A DNA stretch of 64,000 nucleotides. Source: Falsiroseomonas ponticola. GTDB taxonomy: Bacteria > Pseudomonadota > Alphaproteobacteria > Acetobacterales > Acetobacteraceae. Location of the stretch: positions 124,001 to 188,000 of the forward strand of contig NZ_JAERQN010000008.1 of assembly GCF_016805305.1 (NCBI RefSeq), read 5' to 3'. Position 1 is the first letter of the stretch. Each line of letters starts with the position of its first letter. Both the position numbers and the translations under genes were made by a program. The notes below the pieces were generated by a model. That model saw only the letters and a list, made by a program, of their open reading frames with translations. It was not told where the DNA came from and searched no databases. Shown piece by piece: positions 8,475 through 16,476 of the stretch.

Positions 8475-9127
8475 GCGGCCAGGCGGGCCTGGGCTGGCTG
8501 CTGCTGCATTTCGCGCTGGGCTACCTGGCGGTGAATGCGGTGCCGGGGCCCAACATGCTTGCCACCGCGACGCTGGCCGCGCTGCGCGGCTTGCGGGGCG
8601 TGCTGCCCTTCTGCCTCGGCCTCGCGGTGGGGGCGGGGCTGCTGGCGGCCACGCTGCGGCTGGCCTTCGCCCTGGCGCAGGAGATGGCGTCCCGCCTGCC
8701 GGCCGCGCTGCCGCTGGAGGTGGCGGGGCGTTCCGCGGGCGCCGTGCTGCTGCTGCTGCTCGCCCTGCAGGCCATGACGGCGGCGCCACCGCCGGTCGGG
8801 CCCGCCCGCCCGGCGCGCCAGCCCCTGTCGCGCCGCGCCGCGGGCATGGCCTTCCTGGCCGGCGCGCTGACCGCGGCCACCAACCCGATCACCGCCGCCT
8901 ACATGGCGGCGCAGTTCCTGGGCCCGCTGGCGGATGGCATCGCGTCCTGGATCGCGGTGCTGATCGTGCCGGCGCAGGCCATGGCCTGGGGCGTGCTGGT
9001 CGCCGCCCTCTTCTCCCGCCCCGCCATCCAGCGCGCGGCGCTGGCGCGGCACCGGATGGTCTGCGCGGCGTCCGGCCTCGCGCTCGCGGCGATGGCGGTC
9101 GCGATGCTGCGGCCGCTGTTCGGATAA
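8471..9127 (+). CDS. LysE/RhtB family translocator
   Basis: This 218-residue inner-membrane protein has five to six hydrophobic helices. The family signature appears near the N terminus as NAVPGPNMLATATLAALRG. LysE/RhtB proteins export amino acids or their derivatives by proton antiport. The gene is last in a three-gene operon with a 4-bp overlap to the MFS gene. A 13-bp hairpin follows immediately (9135-9166). The exported compound is unknown. Confidence 0.85.
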   Translation: MSGQAGLGWLLLHFALGYLAVNAVPGPNMLATATLAALRGLRGVLPFCLGLAVGAGLLAATLRLAFALAQEMASRLPAALPLEVAGRSAGAVLLLLLALQAMTAAPPPVGPARPARQPLSRRAAGMAFLAGALTAATNPITAAYMAAQFLGPLADGIASWIAVLIVPAQAMAWGVLVAALFSRPAIQRAALARHRMVCAASGLALAAMAVAMLRPLFG

Positions 9128-9134
9128 GGGTCGC

Positions 9135-9166
9135 GCGGGGCCGCGGGACATGCCCCGCGGCCCCGC
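9135..9166. terminator. GC-rich terminator hairpin between convergent genes
   Basis: A perfect 13-bp stem (9135-9147 with 9154-9166, loop ACATGC) lies 8 nt after the LysE-type stop and 14 nt before the convergent receptor gene's stop. There is no T tract. Bidirectional termination is inferred from position. Confidence 0.6.
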
Positions 9167-9179
9167 CCGGCCCCGCGGG

Positions 9180-10298
9180 TCACATCTCCGCGTAGCTGCC
9201 GTTGCGCCAGACGTAGAAGACGTAGTCCGGCACCGTCACGTCGCCCTTGTCGGTGAAGCCGATATCGCCCAGCACCGTCTGCCAGGGGCCGCCGGACTTC
9301 AGCAGCGCCGCGATGCGGCGGGGATCCGTGCCGTTGCTGCGCGTGGCGGCCGCGGCCCAGATCTGGATGGCGGCGTAGGTGTAGAGGACATAGCCCTCCG
9401 GATCGATGTTCCGGGCGCGGAAGGCCTGCACGACGGAAGCCGCCGTCGGGCGCTTGCGCGGGTCGCTGCTGAAGGTCATCAGCGTGCCCTCCCCCGCCGC
9501 GCCGGTGATCTGCCAGAACTCGTTGGTCACCAGCGCATCGCCGCCGATCAGCGTGATGTTCAGCCCCCGCTCCTTCGCCTGGCGCAGGATCAGGCCGGAT
9601 TCGGTGTGGTAGCCGCCGACATAGACGACCTGGATGTTCGCCTGCTGGAGGCGGGAGACGATGGCGGAGTAGTCACGCTCCCCGGGCGTATAGGCGCTGA
9701 ACAGCGCTTCCGTGACGCCGGCGCCGTTCAGCGCCTTCTTCGTCTCCTCCGCCAGGCCGCGGCCATAGGCGGAATTGTCGTGCAGGATCGCGATGCGCTG
9801 GCCGCGCATGTTCTGCGCGATGTAGCGCCCGGCGACCTGGCCCTGCTGGTCGTCGCGGCCGCAGACGCGGAAGGTGTTCCAGCTGCCCTCATCCGTGTAG
9901 CGCGGGTTGGTGGAGGCGGGGCTGATCTGCAGCACGCCTTCCTCCGCATAGACCTTGCTGGCGGGGATGGAGCTGCCGGAGCAGAAATGCCCGGCCACCA
10001 GCGCCACGCGGCGCGACGCCAGCTGGTTGGCGACGGAGACGGCCTGGCGCGGGTCGCAGGCATCGTCGCCGACCTCGAGCGCCAGCTGCCGGCCGAGCAC
10101 GCCGCCCCGGCCGTTGATGTCCGCCACCGCCTGTTCCGCGCCGGCGCGCATCTGCCCGCCGAAGGCCGCGTACTGGCCCGTCATCGGCCCCGCCGTCGCG
10201 ATGCGGATCGGCCCGCTCTGCGCGAAGGCACCGCCCGTCCCGGCGAAGACCGCCGGCGCGGCCAGCGCGCCACCCAGCATCGTCCTGCGCTTCAGCAT
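9180..10298 (-). CDS. Branched-chain amino acid-type (LivJ-like) ABC substrate-binding protein, orphan
   Basis: This 372-residue periplasmic receptor starts MLKRRTMLGGALAAPAVFAG, a Tat- or Sec-type signal with an AFAQ cleavage site. The mature part follows the type I periplasmic-binding fold: IRIATAGPMTGQYAAFGGQM at the N terminus, LALEVGDDACDPRQAV, and the hinge strand VYVGGYHTESGLILRQAKE. These proteins deliver amino acids, amides or aromatic acids to LivHMGF importers, but no permease or ATPase gene is next to it. I chose ATG 10298, which follows GGGAGAG, over a start seven codons upstream. The ligand is unknown. Confidence 0.88.
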   Translation of the reverse strand: MLKRRTMLGGALAAPAVFAGTGGAFAQSGPIRIATAGPMTGQYAAFGGQMRAGAEQAVADINGRGGVLGRQLALEVGDDACDPRQAVSVANQLASRRVALVAGHFCSGSSIPASKVYAEEGVLQISPASTNPRYTDEGSWNTFRVCGRDDQQGQVAGRYIAQNMRGQRIAILHDNSAYGRGLAEETKKALNGAGVTEALFSAYTPGERDYSAIVSRLQQANIQVVYVGGYHTESGLILRQAKERGLNITLIGGDALVTNEFWQITGAAGEGTLMTFSSDPRKRPTAASVVQAFRARNIDPEGYVLYTYAAIQIWAAAATRSNGTDPRRIAALLKSGGPWQTVLGDIGFTDKGDVTVPDYVFYVWRNGSYAEM

Positions 10299-10426
10299 CC
10301 CCGTCTCTCCCTTCCTCACCCGGCGCCCGCGGCGCGCGGATACAACCTAGGCGAGCCGGGCGGGGGAAGACCAGCATCCTTCGCGGGGGCGGGCGCGCCC
10401 GATCACGCGACCGATCACGCAACGGG

Positions 10427-10744
10427 TCACGGGGCGGCCGCGCCGGCGGGCGGCAGCAGCGCGTCGATCGCCCGCGCCAGCGCGACATCGCGGTCGGACA
10501 GCCCGCCGGCATCATGCGTCGTCAGCAGGATCTCCACCCGGTTCCACACATTGCTCCATTCGGGGTGGTGGTCCTGGCGTTCGGCCAGCAGCGCGACGCG
10601 CGCCATGAAGCCCCAGGCCTCGTTGAAGTCGCGGAAGCGGAAGCGCCGCGTGATGGCGTCGCGGCCCTCCGCCGGCTGCCAGTGCGGCAGCTCCGCGGCC
10701 AGGGCGGCGCGCGCCGCGGGGGACAGGGGGGTGGGATCGGCCAT
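10427..10744 (-). CDS. phhB: 4a-hydroxytetrahydrobiopterin dehydratase (PhhB/PCD)
   Basis: This 105-residue protein has the standard PCD length and carries the active-site block [15 protein letters not shown], followed by [17 protein letters not shown]. The enzyme dehydrates 4a-carbinolamine pterins to regenerate the pterin cofactor of aromatic amino acid hydroxylases, and it can act as a Moco-related or transcriptional accessory protein. It starts at ATG 10744 and is divergent from the metallopeptidase gene, only 55 bp away. No phenylalanine hydroxylase gene is in the window. Confidence 0.92.
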   Translation of the reverse strand: MADPTPLSPAARAALAAELPHWQPAEGRDAITRRFRFRDFNEAWGFMARVALLAERQDHHPEWSNVWNRVEILLTTHDAGGLSDRDVALARAIDALLPPAGAAAP

Positions 10745-10799
10745 GGGGGTGACTCCTGGTTTGGCTTGACGGGGAAGGCGGGGCGGGCTGCAAGGCGGC

Positions 10800-11195
10800 A
10801 TGACCCGATTCAGCCACCCGCCGACCATCGAAGACATCGTGGAGATGGCCGAACAGGCATTTTCCGCCATCCCCAAGGAACTGCGCGACCTCGTGCGCGG
10901 CGCCGCCATCGTGGTGGAGGAAGTGGCGGATGAGGAGACGGCGCAGGAGCTGGGCTTCGAAAGCCCCTGGGCGCTGACCGGCCTCTACCGCGGCACGCCG
11001 ATGACGCAGAAGAGCGTCTTCGACACCCCGGCCGAGCCCGACAGCATCACGCTGTACCGGGAGCCGATCCTGCTGGAATGGGTGGAGACCGGGGAGGACC
11101 TGTTCCGCCTGGTCCGCAACGTGCTGATCCATGAGATCGCGCACCATTTCGGCTTCTCCGACGAGGATATCGACCGGCTGGAAAGCGGCGACTGA
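10800..11195 (+). CDS. Small zincin-like metallopeptidase family protein
   Basis: This 131-residue cytoplasmic protein ends with a zinc-binding helix, [20 protein letters not shown], containing the HExxH motif with the third ligand expected downstream. It belongs to the short minimal-zincin family common next to core genes in Alphaproteobacteria. The middle section has the family's GLYRGTPM and ITLYREPIL strands. Proteolytic activity has been questioned for the family because the fold is so small. It is transcribed towards the flagellar operon but separated from it by 243 bp. Confidence 0.85.
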   Translation: MTRFSHPPTIEDIVEMAEQAFSAIPKELRDLVRGAAIVVEEVADEETAQELGFESPWALTGLYRGTPMTQKSVFDTPAEPDSITLYREPILLEWVETGEDLFRLVRNVLIHEIAHHFGFSDEDIDRLESGD

Positions 11196-11438
11196 GCATC
11201 CCGCAGGCGGGCGTTAACGGGCTGTCCCGCCGCGATTTTCCGCGTTTGGCGCGATCGGCGCCCCGGCATTAACCGCGCCGTTACCCGGGACCCGGCAGAA
11301 CCTGCCCAGCCGACATGGTCGGCATGGAGCCGACCGACTGCATCGGCATGGGGATGGCAGGATGTCTCGCTGGGGTTCGGGTGCAGGATGCGCCGGGCCG
11401 GGCCGATGGGCCCGGCATGATGCGCCGCAGGGTGGCGC
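11196..11438 (+). promoter_or_regulatory. Probable control region of the flagellar operon
   Basis: The 243 bp before fliF contain several dyads but no coding frame. TTAA half-sites lie at 11214 and 11269. A GG-N10-GC spacing (GG 11248, GC 11260), the minimal sigma-54 pattern, is present, but its -12 region is poor. A perfect 8-bp hairpin (11397-11404 with 11409-11416, loop GATG) ends 22 bp before the fliF ATG and could shape the leader. The assignment as promoter rests mainly on its position ahead of an eight-gene operon. Confidence 0.4.
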
Positions 11439-13127
11439 ATGGGCGGGGTGATCGACCAGCTTCGTGCGCTGGGCGCCATGCGCCTCGCCGCCATGGCGGG
11501 GGTGGGGCTGGCGGTGCTGGGCCTGGTCGCCTGGCTCGCGCTCCGCGCGGCGGAACCGCCCATGGCGCTGCTCTATGGCGACCTCGACCCGCGCGATGCC
11601 GGCCAGGTGGTGCAGGCGCTGGACCGCGCGCGCATCCCCTATCGCCTGGCGGCCGGCGGCGCGCAGGTGCTGGTGCCGGAGGCGGAGGTGCCGCGCGTGC
11701 GGCTGATGCTGGCGCGGGATGGCCTGCCGGCCGGCGGCTCCGTCGGCTATGAGATCTTCGACCGTGGCGAGAGCCTGACCACCACCCCCTTCCAGCAGGA
11801 CATCAACCGCGTCCGCGCGCTGGAAGGCGAATTGTCCCGCACCATCCGCGGCCTGGCCGGCGTGCGCACCGCGCGCGTCCACCTGGTGCTGCCGCGGCGG
11901 GAGCCCTTCTCGCGCGAGAGGGGGGAGGCGCAGGCGAGCGTCGTCATCGCCATGCAGGGCGCGCAGCGGCTGGACCGCGAAGGCGTGCAGGCGGTGCTGC
12001 ACCTCGTCGCCGCCGCCGTGCCGGGGCTGCGGCCGCAGAACATCTCCATCGTGGACAGCCGGGGGGAGCTGATGGCCCGCGGCGGCCAGGCACTGACCGG
12101 CCCGGCCGCGGCCCAGACCGGGGAGGAACTGCGCCGCACCGCCGAGCTCCGCCTGGCGCGGGCGGTGGAGGACCTGCTGGAGCGCACGCTCGGCCCCGGG
12201 CGGGTGCGGGCGGAGGCCTCGGTCGAGATGGATTTCGACCGCGTGCAGACCACCGAGGAACGCTTCGACCCCGAGAACCAGGTGCCGCGCAGCACGCAAT
12301 CCACCAGCGAGAACAGCCGCAGCGGCGAATCCGGCAACGTCTCCGTCGCCAACCAGCTGCCGGGCGCCGAAGCGCAGGCCGGCGGCAGCCAGACCCAGTC
12401 CTCCCGGTCGGAGGAGACGACGAATTTTGAGATCGGGCGGACCACGCGCAACACGCTGCGCGAACAGCCGGCGGTGCGCCGCCTGTCCGTCGCCGTGCTG
12501 GTGGACGGGGTGTGGGAGCCGCAGGCGAATAGCCCGCCGCAGTTCCGCGAACGCTCGGCCGAGGAGCTGCAGCGCATCGCCTCCCTCGTCCGCTCCGCCG
12601 TCGGCTTCAGCGAACAGCGCGGCGACCGCGTGGATGTGGTGAACCTGCGCTTCGCCGAGCCGCCGCCGCTGGACGCGCTGCCGGAGGGCTTCAGCATCCT
12701 CGGCCAGACCATCCCGCCCGCGCTGCTCGGGCGGCTGGCGGAGACGGCGATCCTGGCGCTGGTGGCGCTGGCGGCGATCCTGCTGGTGGGCCGCCCGATG
12801 GCCAACCGCCTGACGCTCGCGCTGATGCCCCAGCCCGCGCTGGCCGGCGCCGGGGCCGGGGAGGGTGCCGTCGCGATCGGCCCCGATGGCGCGCCCATCC
12901 CGCTGCCCGCGGGCGCCGGCGGCACCGCGCCTGACGGCACGCCCCTGCTGCCCGGCCAGGCGGCCGGGACCGGGGAGCCCGATGCGGACGGCATGGTGGA
13001 TGTCGCGCGCATCGAAGGGCAGATGAAGGCCTCCGCCCTCGCCGCGCTCGCGCAGCTGATCGACCAGAACACCGATGCCAGCGTGCAGGTGATCCGCCGC
13101 TGGCTGGCGCCGGAGGATGCATCATGA
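11439..13127 (+). CDS. fliF: Flagellar MS-ring protein FliF
   Basis: This 562-residue protein forms the inner-membrane base of the flagellar basal body. It has an N-terminal transmembrane helix (about 18-38), the ring-building domains with [16 protein letters not shown] and [16 protein letters not shown], a Ser/Gln-rich periplasmic stretch around 280-340, a second transmembrane helix near 430-450, and a C-terminal FliG-binding tail ([20 protein letters not shown]). The tail is followed directly by fliG, which overlaps by 4 bp. It is the first gene of the eight-gene flagellar operon. Confidence 0.97.
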   Translation: MGGVIDQLRALGAMRLAAMAGVGLAVLGLVAWLALRAAEPPMALLYGDLDPRDAGQVVQALDRARIPYRLAAGGAQVLVPEAEVPRVRLMLARDGLPAGGSVGYEIFDRGESLTTTPFQQDINRVRALEGELSRTIRGLAGVRTARVHLVLPRREPFSRERGEAQASVVIAMQGAQRLDREGVQAVLHLVAAAVPGLRPQNISIVDSRGELMARGGQALTGPAAAQTGEELRRTAELRLARAVEDLLERTLGPGRVRAEASVEMDFDRVQTTEERFDPENQVPRSTQSTSENSRSGESGNVSVANQLPGAEAQAGGSQTQSSRSEETTNFEIGRTTRNTLREQPAVRRLSVAVLVDGVWEPQANSPPQFRERSAEELQRIASLVRSAVGFSEQRGDRVDVVNLRFAEPPPLDALPEGFSILGQTIPPALLGRLAETAILALVALAAILLVGRPMANRLTLALMPQPALAGAGAGEGAVAIGPDGAPIPLPAGAGGTAPDGTPLLPGQAAGTGEPDADGMVDVARIEGQMKASALAALAQLIDQNTDASVQVIRRWLAPEDAS

Positions 13128-14122
13128 CGGGCGGAATGACCGGGCCCCAGAAGGCCGCGACGCTGATGCTGGCGCTGGGGGAGGAGCAGGCGGCCAAGAT
13201 CTTCGGCCGGCTGCACGAGGATGAGATCCGCGACCTGTCGCTGGCCATGGCCGCGCTCGGCAATGTGGAGGCCGAGACGGTGGAGGAGGTGGTGCGGCAG
13301 TTCCGCACCCAGCTCGGCCAGGCCGGGCACCTCGTCGGTTCCTACGAGAGCACCGAGCGCCTGCTGCTGAAGACGCTGCCGAAGGAGCGCGTCATGCAGA
13401 TCATGGAGGAGATCCGCGGCCCCGCGGGCCGCACCATGTGGGACAAGCTCGGCAACGTGAACGAGGCGGTGCTCGCGAACTACCTGAAGAACGAATACCC
13501 GCAGACCGTCTCCGTCGTGCTCTCCAAGGTCCGGCCCGACCATGCCGCGCGCGTGCTGGCGCTGCTGCCGGAAGGCTTCGCCATGGAAGTGGTGATGCGC
13601 ATGCTGCGCATGGAGACGGTGCAGAAGGAGGCGCTGGAGGGCGTGGAGCGCACGCTGCGCATGGAGTTCATGTCGAACCTGGCGCGCGGGTCGCGGCGGG
13701 ATGCGCATGAGGTCATGGCGGAGATCTTCAACAACCTCGACCGCGCCGCGGAAGGGCGCATCCTGTCGGCGCTGGAGGAACGGTCGCGCGAAAGCGCGGA
13801 GAAGATCCGCGCGCTGATGTTCACCTTCGACGACCTCCAGCGCCTGGACCAGCAGGGCATCCAGGCGCTGCTGCGCGCCGTGCCGAAGGACAAGCTGACG
13901 CTGGCGCTGAAGGGCGCGTCGGAGACGCTGCGCGACCTGTTCTTCCGCAACCTCTCCGAACGCGCCTCCAAGCTGCTGAAGGACGACCTGGCCGCGCTCG
14001 GCCCCGTCAAGCTGCGCGACGTGGACGAGGCACAGGCCGCGATCGTCGCCATGGCGAAGGACCTGGCGGCGCAGGGCCAGATCCAGATCGCCGACGGGCG
14101 CGATGACGAGATGGTGGCCTGA
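13124..14122 (+). CDS. fliG: Flagellar motor switch protein FliG
   Basis: This 332-residue protein is a full-length FliG. It starts with [21 protein letters not shown], the FliF-binding domain, continues through the middle domain ([22 protein letters not shown]) and ends with the torque-generating C-terminal domain ([20 protein letters not shown]). That domain keeps the charged residues that contact the stator. The gene overlaps fliF by 4 bp, with a GGAGG site inside the end of fliF, and its stop shares one base with the fliH start. It acts in the cytoplasmic C-ring. Confidence 0.97.
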   Translation: MTGGMTGPQKAATLMLALGEEQAAKIFGRLHEDEIRDLSLAMAALGNVEAETVEEVVRQFRTQLGQAGHLVGSYESTERLLLKTLPKERVMQIMEEIRGPAGRTMWDKLGNVNEAVLANYLKNEYPQTVSVVLSKVRPDHAARVLALLPEGFAMEVVMRMLRMETVQKEALEGVERTLRMEFMSNLARGSRRDAHEVMAEIFNNLDRAAEGRILSALEERSRESAEKIRALMFTFDDLQRLDQQGIQALLRAVPKDKLTLALKGASETLRDLFFRNLSERASKLLKDDLAALGPVKLRDVDEAQAAIVAMAKDLAAQGQIQIADGRDDEMVA

Positions 14123-14745
14123 TGCTCGCGCTGCGCCTGCCGGACCTGTCCAAGCCGCCGCCGCCACCGGCGCCCCCGCCCCCGCCGCCGCCGCCCGACC
14201 CGGCGCTGCTGGAGGCGATCCGCGCGGAGGCGGAGGAGGCGGGCCGCGCCATCGGCCATGCGGAGGGGCTGGCGGAGGGGCGCGCGATGCAGGCCGCCGC
14301 GCAGGAGGCCGCGATGCAGCGGGCGCTGGAGGCGATGGCGCGCGCGATGGATGGCGCGGCGGAGGCCGGGCGCCGCGTGGCGGAGGAATCCGCGGCGGCG
14401 CTGGCCTCGCTGCTGGCCCGCATGCTCGACCACCTGCTGCCGGGGGCCTGCGAACGCGCGGGCGCCGACATCGTGGCGCGGCTGGTGGTGCCGCTGCTGC
14501 CCGCGATCGCGGACCGGCCGGAGGCGGTGCTGCATGTGGCGCCGCCGCTGGTGGAGCAGCTTGCCGCCCGCATGCCGCCGGGCGGGCCGGCCGTGGTGGC
14601 GGATGCGGCGCTGGCGCCCGGGGATGCGCGCCTGGCGTGGCGGGATGGCGAACAGCTGGCCGACCTCGCGATGCGCCGCGCCGCGGTGGTGGAGGCGCTG
14701 CGCGCGGCGGGCGTCTGGGACGATGAGCAGGGAGAGAGCGCATGA
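14122..14745 (+). CDS. fliH: FliH-like flagellar export ATPase regulator
   Basis: This 207-residue protein sits between fliG and fliN, the usual place for fliH. It opens with a long polyproline run (nearly all Pro in residues 12-25), continues with an Ala/Glu-rich coiled coil containing GxxxG-type spacing (AGRAIGHAEGLAEGRAMQAA), and ends in a compact domain resembling the FliH/V-ATPase E stator. It would hold and inhibit the export ATPase FliI. No fliI gene lies in this window. Sequence similarity within this family is low, so position carries much of the call. Confidence 0.82.
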   Translation: MLALRLPDLSKPPPPPAPPPPPPPPDPALLEAIRAEAEEAGRAIGHAEGLAEGRAMQAAAQEAAMQRALEAMARAMDGAAEAGRRVAEESAAALASLLARMLDHLLPGACERAGADIVARLVVPLLPAIADRPEAVLHVAPPLVEQLAARMPPGGPAVVADAALAPGDARLAWRDGEQLADLAMRRAAVVEALRAAGVWDDEQGESA

Positions 14746-15065
14746 GCGCCGATGATGGGTTCGAGGCCGTACCCGCGACCGAGGCGCAGCAGGGGGCCGG
14801 CAATGTCGGCGGGCCGCGTGACCTGGACGCGGTCTATGACATCCCGGTGCAGGTCAGCGCCGTGCTCGGCCGCGCGACCATGCAGGTCTCGCAATTGCTG
14901 AAGCTCGGCCGCGGCGCCGTGGTGGAGCTGGACCGCAAGCTGGGGGAGGCCGTGGACATCTACGTCAACAACCGCCTCGTCGCGCGCGGGGAGGTCGTGA
15001 TGGTGGACGACAACCGGCTGGGCGTGACCATGACCGAGATCGTCAAGTCGGACCGGGGCGGCTGA
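14742..15065 (+). CDS. fliN: Flagellar motor switch protein FliN
   Basis: This 107-residue protein has a variable acidic N terminus of about 30 residues and then the SpoA/CheC-like C-ring fold: YDIPVQVSAVLGRATMQVSQ, LLKLGRGAVVELDRKLGEAV and VNNRLVARGEVVMVDDNRLG. FliN forms the base of the C-ring and helps dock the export ATPase. The ATG overlaps the fliH stop by 4 bp, behind a GGGAGAG site. FliM is not encoded next to it, so the switch is split between loci. Confidence 0.96.
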   Translation: MSADDGFEAVPATEAQQGAGNVGGPRDLDAVYDIPVQVSAVLGRATMQVSQLLKLGRGAVVELDRKLGEAVDIYVNNRLVARGEVVMVDDNRLGVTMTEIVKSDRGG

Positions 15066-15069
15066 GGCC

Positions 15070-16473
15070 ATGGCCCGCCTCCTGATCATCGGTTCGCTGG
15101 AAGGGGAGCTTGGCGCCGCCGCCCGCGTGGCCATCGCGCGGGGCGCCAAGCTCGGCCATGCCGAGGGCGTCGCGGCGGGGCTGGAGCGGCTGCGCGCGGA
15201 AGGCGCCGACCTGGCGCTGGTGGACCTGCGGCACGACGTGGCCTGGCTGGTGCAGGCCATGGCGGCGGAACGCATCGCCTGCCCCGTGGTGGCCTGCGGC
15301 CGCGCCGAGGATGGCGACGCCGCGGTGCGCGCGATCGAGGCGGGCGCGCGGGACTTCCTGCCGCTGCCGCCGGATGCGGACCTCATCATCGCCATGCTGC
15401 AGGCCGCCGGCGCGGCGCCGTCGCGGGACGGGCCCATCGCGCGCGACCCGGCGATGACCACGCTGCTGGCGCGCGTCGCGCAGGTGGCCCGCGCGGAGGC
15501 TTCCGTGCTGCTGACGGGCGAATCCGGCACGGGGAAGGAGGTGCTGGCGCGCCACCTGCACGCGACGTCGCGCCGCGCGCGCGGCCCCTTCGTGGCGCTG
15601 AACTGCGCCGCGCTGCCGGAGGCGCTGCTGGAGAGCGAGCTGTTCGGCCATGAGAAGGGCGCCTTCAGCGGCGCCGTCGCCATGCGCAAGGGCAAGTTCG
15701 AACAGGCCGAAGGCGGCACACTGCTGCTGGACGAGATCGGGGAGATGGACCCGCGCCTGCAGGCCAAGATCCTGCGCGTGATCCAGGAGCGGGAGGTGGA
15801 TCGCCTCGGCGGCGGCGCGCCCATCAAGGTGGATGTGCGGCTGCTGGCGGCGACGCATCGCGACCTGGCGCAGGAAGTGGCGAAGGGGCGGTTCCGGGAG
15901 GACCTCTATTTCCGCCTCAACGTCATCGCGCTGCGCATCCCGCCGCTGCGCGAGCGCCCCGCGGACATCCTGCCGCTGGCCGAGCATTTCGCCCTGCACT
16001 ACGCCCGCGCCAACGGGCTGCCGGAACGCGCGCTGTCGCCGGTGGCGAGGGAGGCGCTGCTGTCCCATGCCTGGCACGGCAATGTGCGGGAGCTGGAGAA
16101 CACGATCCACCGCGCCGTGCTGCTGGCGGAGGGGCATGAGATCGGGCCGGAGGCGATCGAGCTGACGCGCCGCGCCGTGGTGGCGGAAGCCCCGCCGGCC
16201 ATGCCGGCCGCCACCCCCGCCGCCGCCGCCCCGGCCAACCGCATCGCGCCCCTGGTCGGGCGGCGGATGGAGGATGTGGAGCGCGACCTGATCCTGGAGA
16301 CGCTGTCCCACTGCCTCGGCAACCGCACGCGGGCGGCGGAGATCCTCGGCATCTCCATCCGCACGCTGCGCAACAAGCTGCAGGACTACCGCGCGGCGGG
16401 GCTGCCGGTGCCGCCGGCGCCGGGCCAGATGCTGCCGGGCCAGCCGGCGCCCCCCCTGCCGGTCGCGGTCTGA
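15070..16473 (+). CDS. flbD: Sigma-54-dependent flagellar activator FlbD
   Basis: This 467-residue enhancer-binding protein has three parts. Residues 1-110 form an atypical receiver: Asp52 (ALVDL) is in the acceptor position, but the acidic pocket and the conserved Lys are absent. The AAA+ domain has Walker A GESGTGKE at 150-157, the sigma-54 contact loop as GAFSGA (197-202, Thr changed to Ser) and Walker B LLLDEIGE. A Fis-type helix-turn-helix ends the protein (NRTRAAEILGISIRTLRNKL). In Caulobacter FlbD activates late flagellar genes and represses early ones, under FliX control. The gene lies 4 nt after fliN. Confidence 0.93.
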   Translation: MARLLIIGSLEGELGAAARVAIARGAKLGHAEGVAAGLERLRAEGADLALVDLRHDVAWLVQAMAAERIACPVVACGRAEDGDAAVRAIEAGARDFLPLPPDADLIIAMLQAAGAAPSRDGPIARDPAMTTLLARVAQVARAEASVLLTGESGTGKEVLARHLHATSRRARGPFVALNCAALPEALLESELFGHEKGAFSGAVAMRKGKFEQAEGGTLLLDEIGEMDPRLQAKILRVIQEREVDRLGGGAPIKVDVRLLAATHRDLAQEVAKGRFREDLYFRLNVIALRIPPLRERPADILPLAEHFALHYARANGLPERALSPVAREALLSHAWHGNVRELENTIHRAVLLAEGHEIGPEAIELTRRAVVAEAPPAMPAATPAAAAPANRIAPLVGRRMEDVERDLILETLSHCLGNRTRAAEILGISIRTLRNKLQDYRAAGLPVPPAPGQMLPGQPAPPLPVAV

Positions 16474-16476
16474 CCC

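Noticed and set aside
11247-11261. Sigma-54 promoter for fliF
   Set aside because: The GG-N10-GC spacing is right, but the -12 element (GCGC) lacks the usual TTGC, and such spacing is frequent by chance at this GC content. It is mentioned only as part of the control region.
11269-11284. CtrA box (TTAA-N7-TTAA)
   Set aside because: The spacing is 8 nt and the second half is TTAC. This is too weak to call.
11747-14803. A 1018-codon minus-strand frame opposite fliF-fliH
   Set aside because: Low-complexity Pro/Arg/Ala sequence and complete overlap with recognised genes mark it as a shadow frame.
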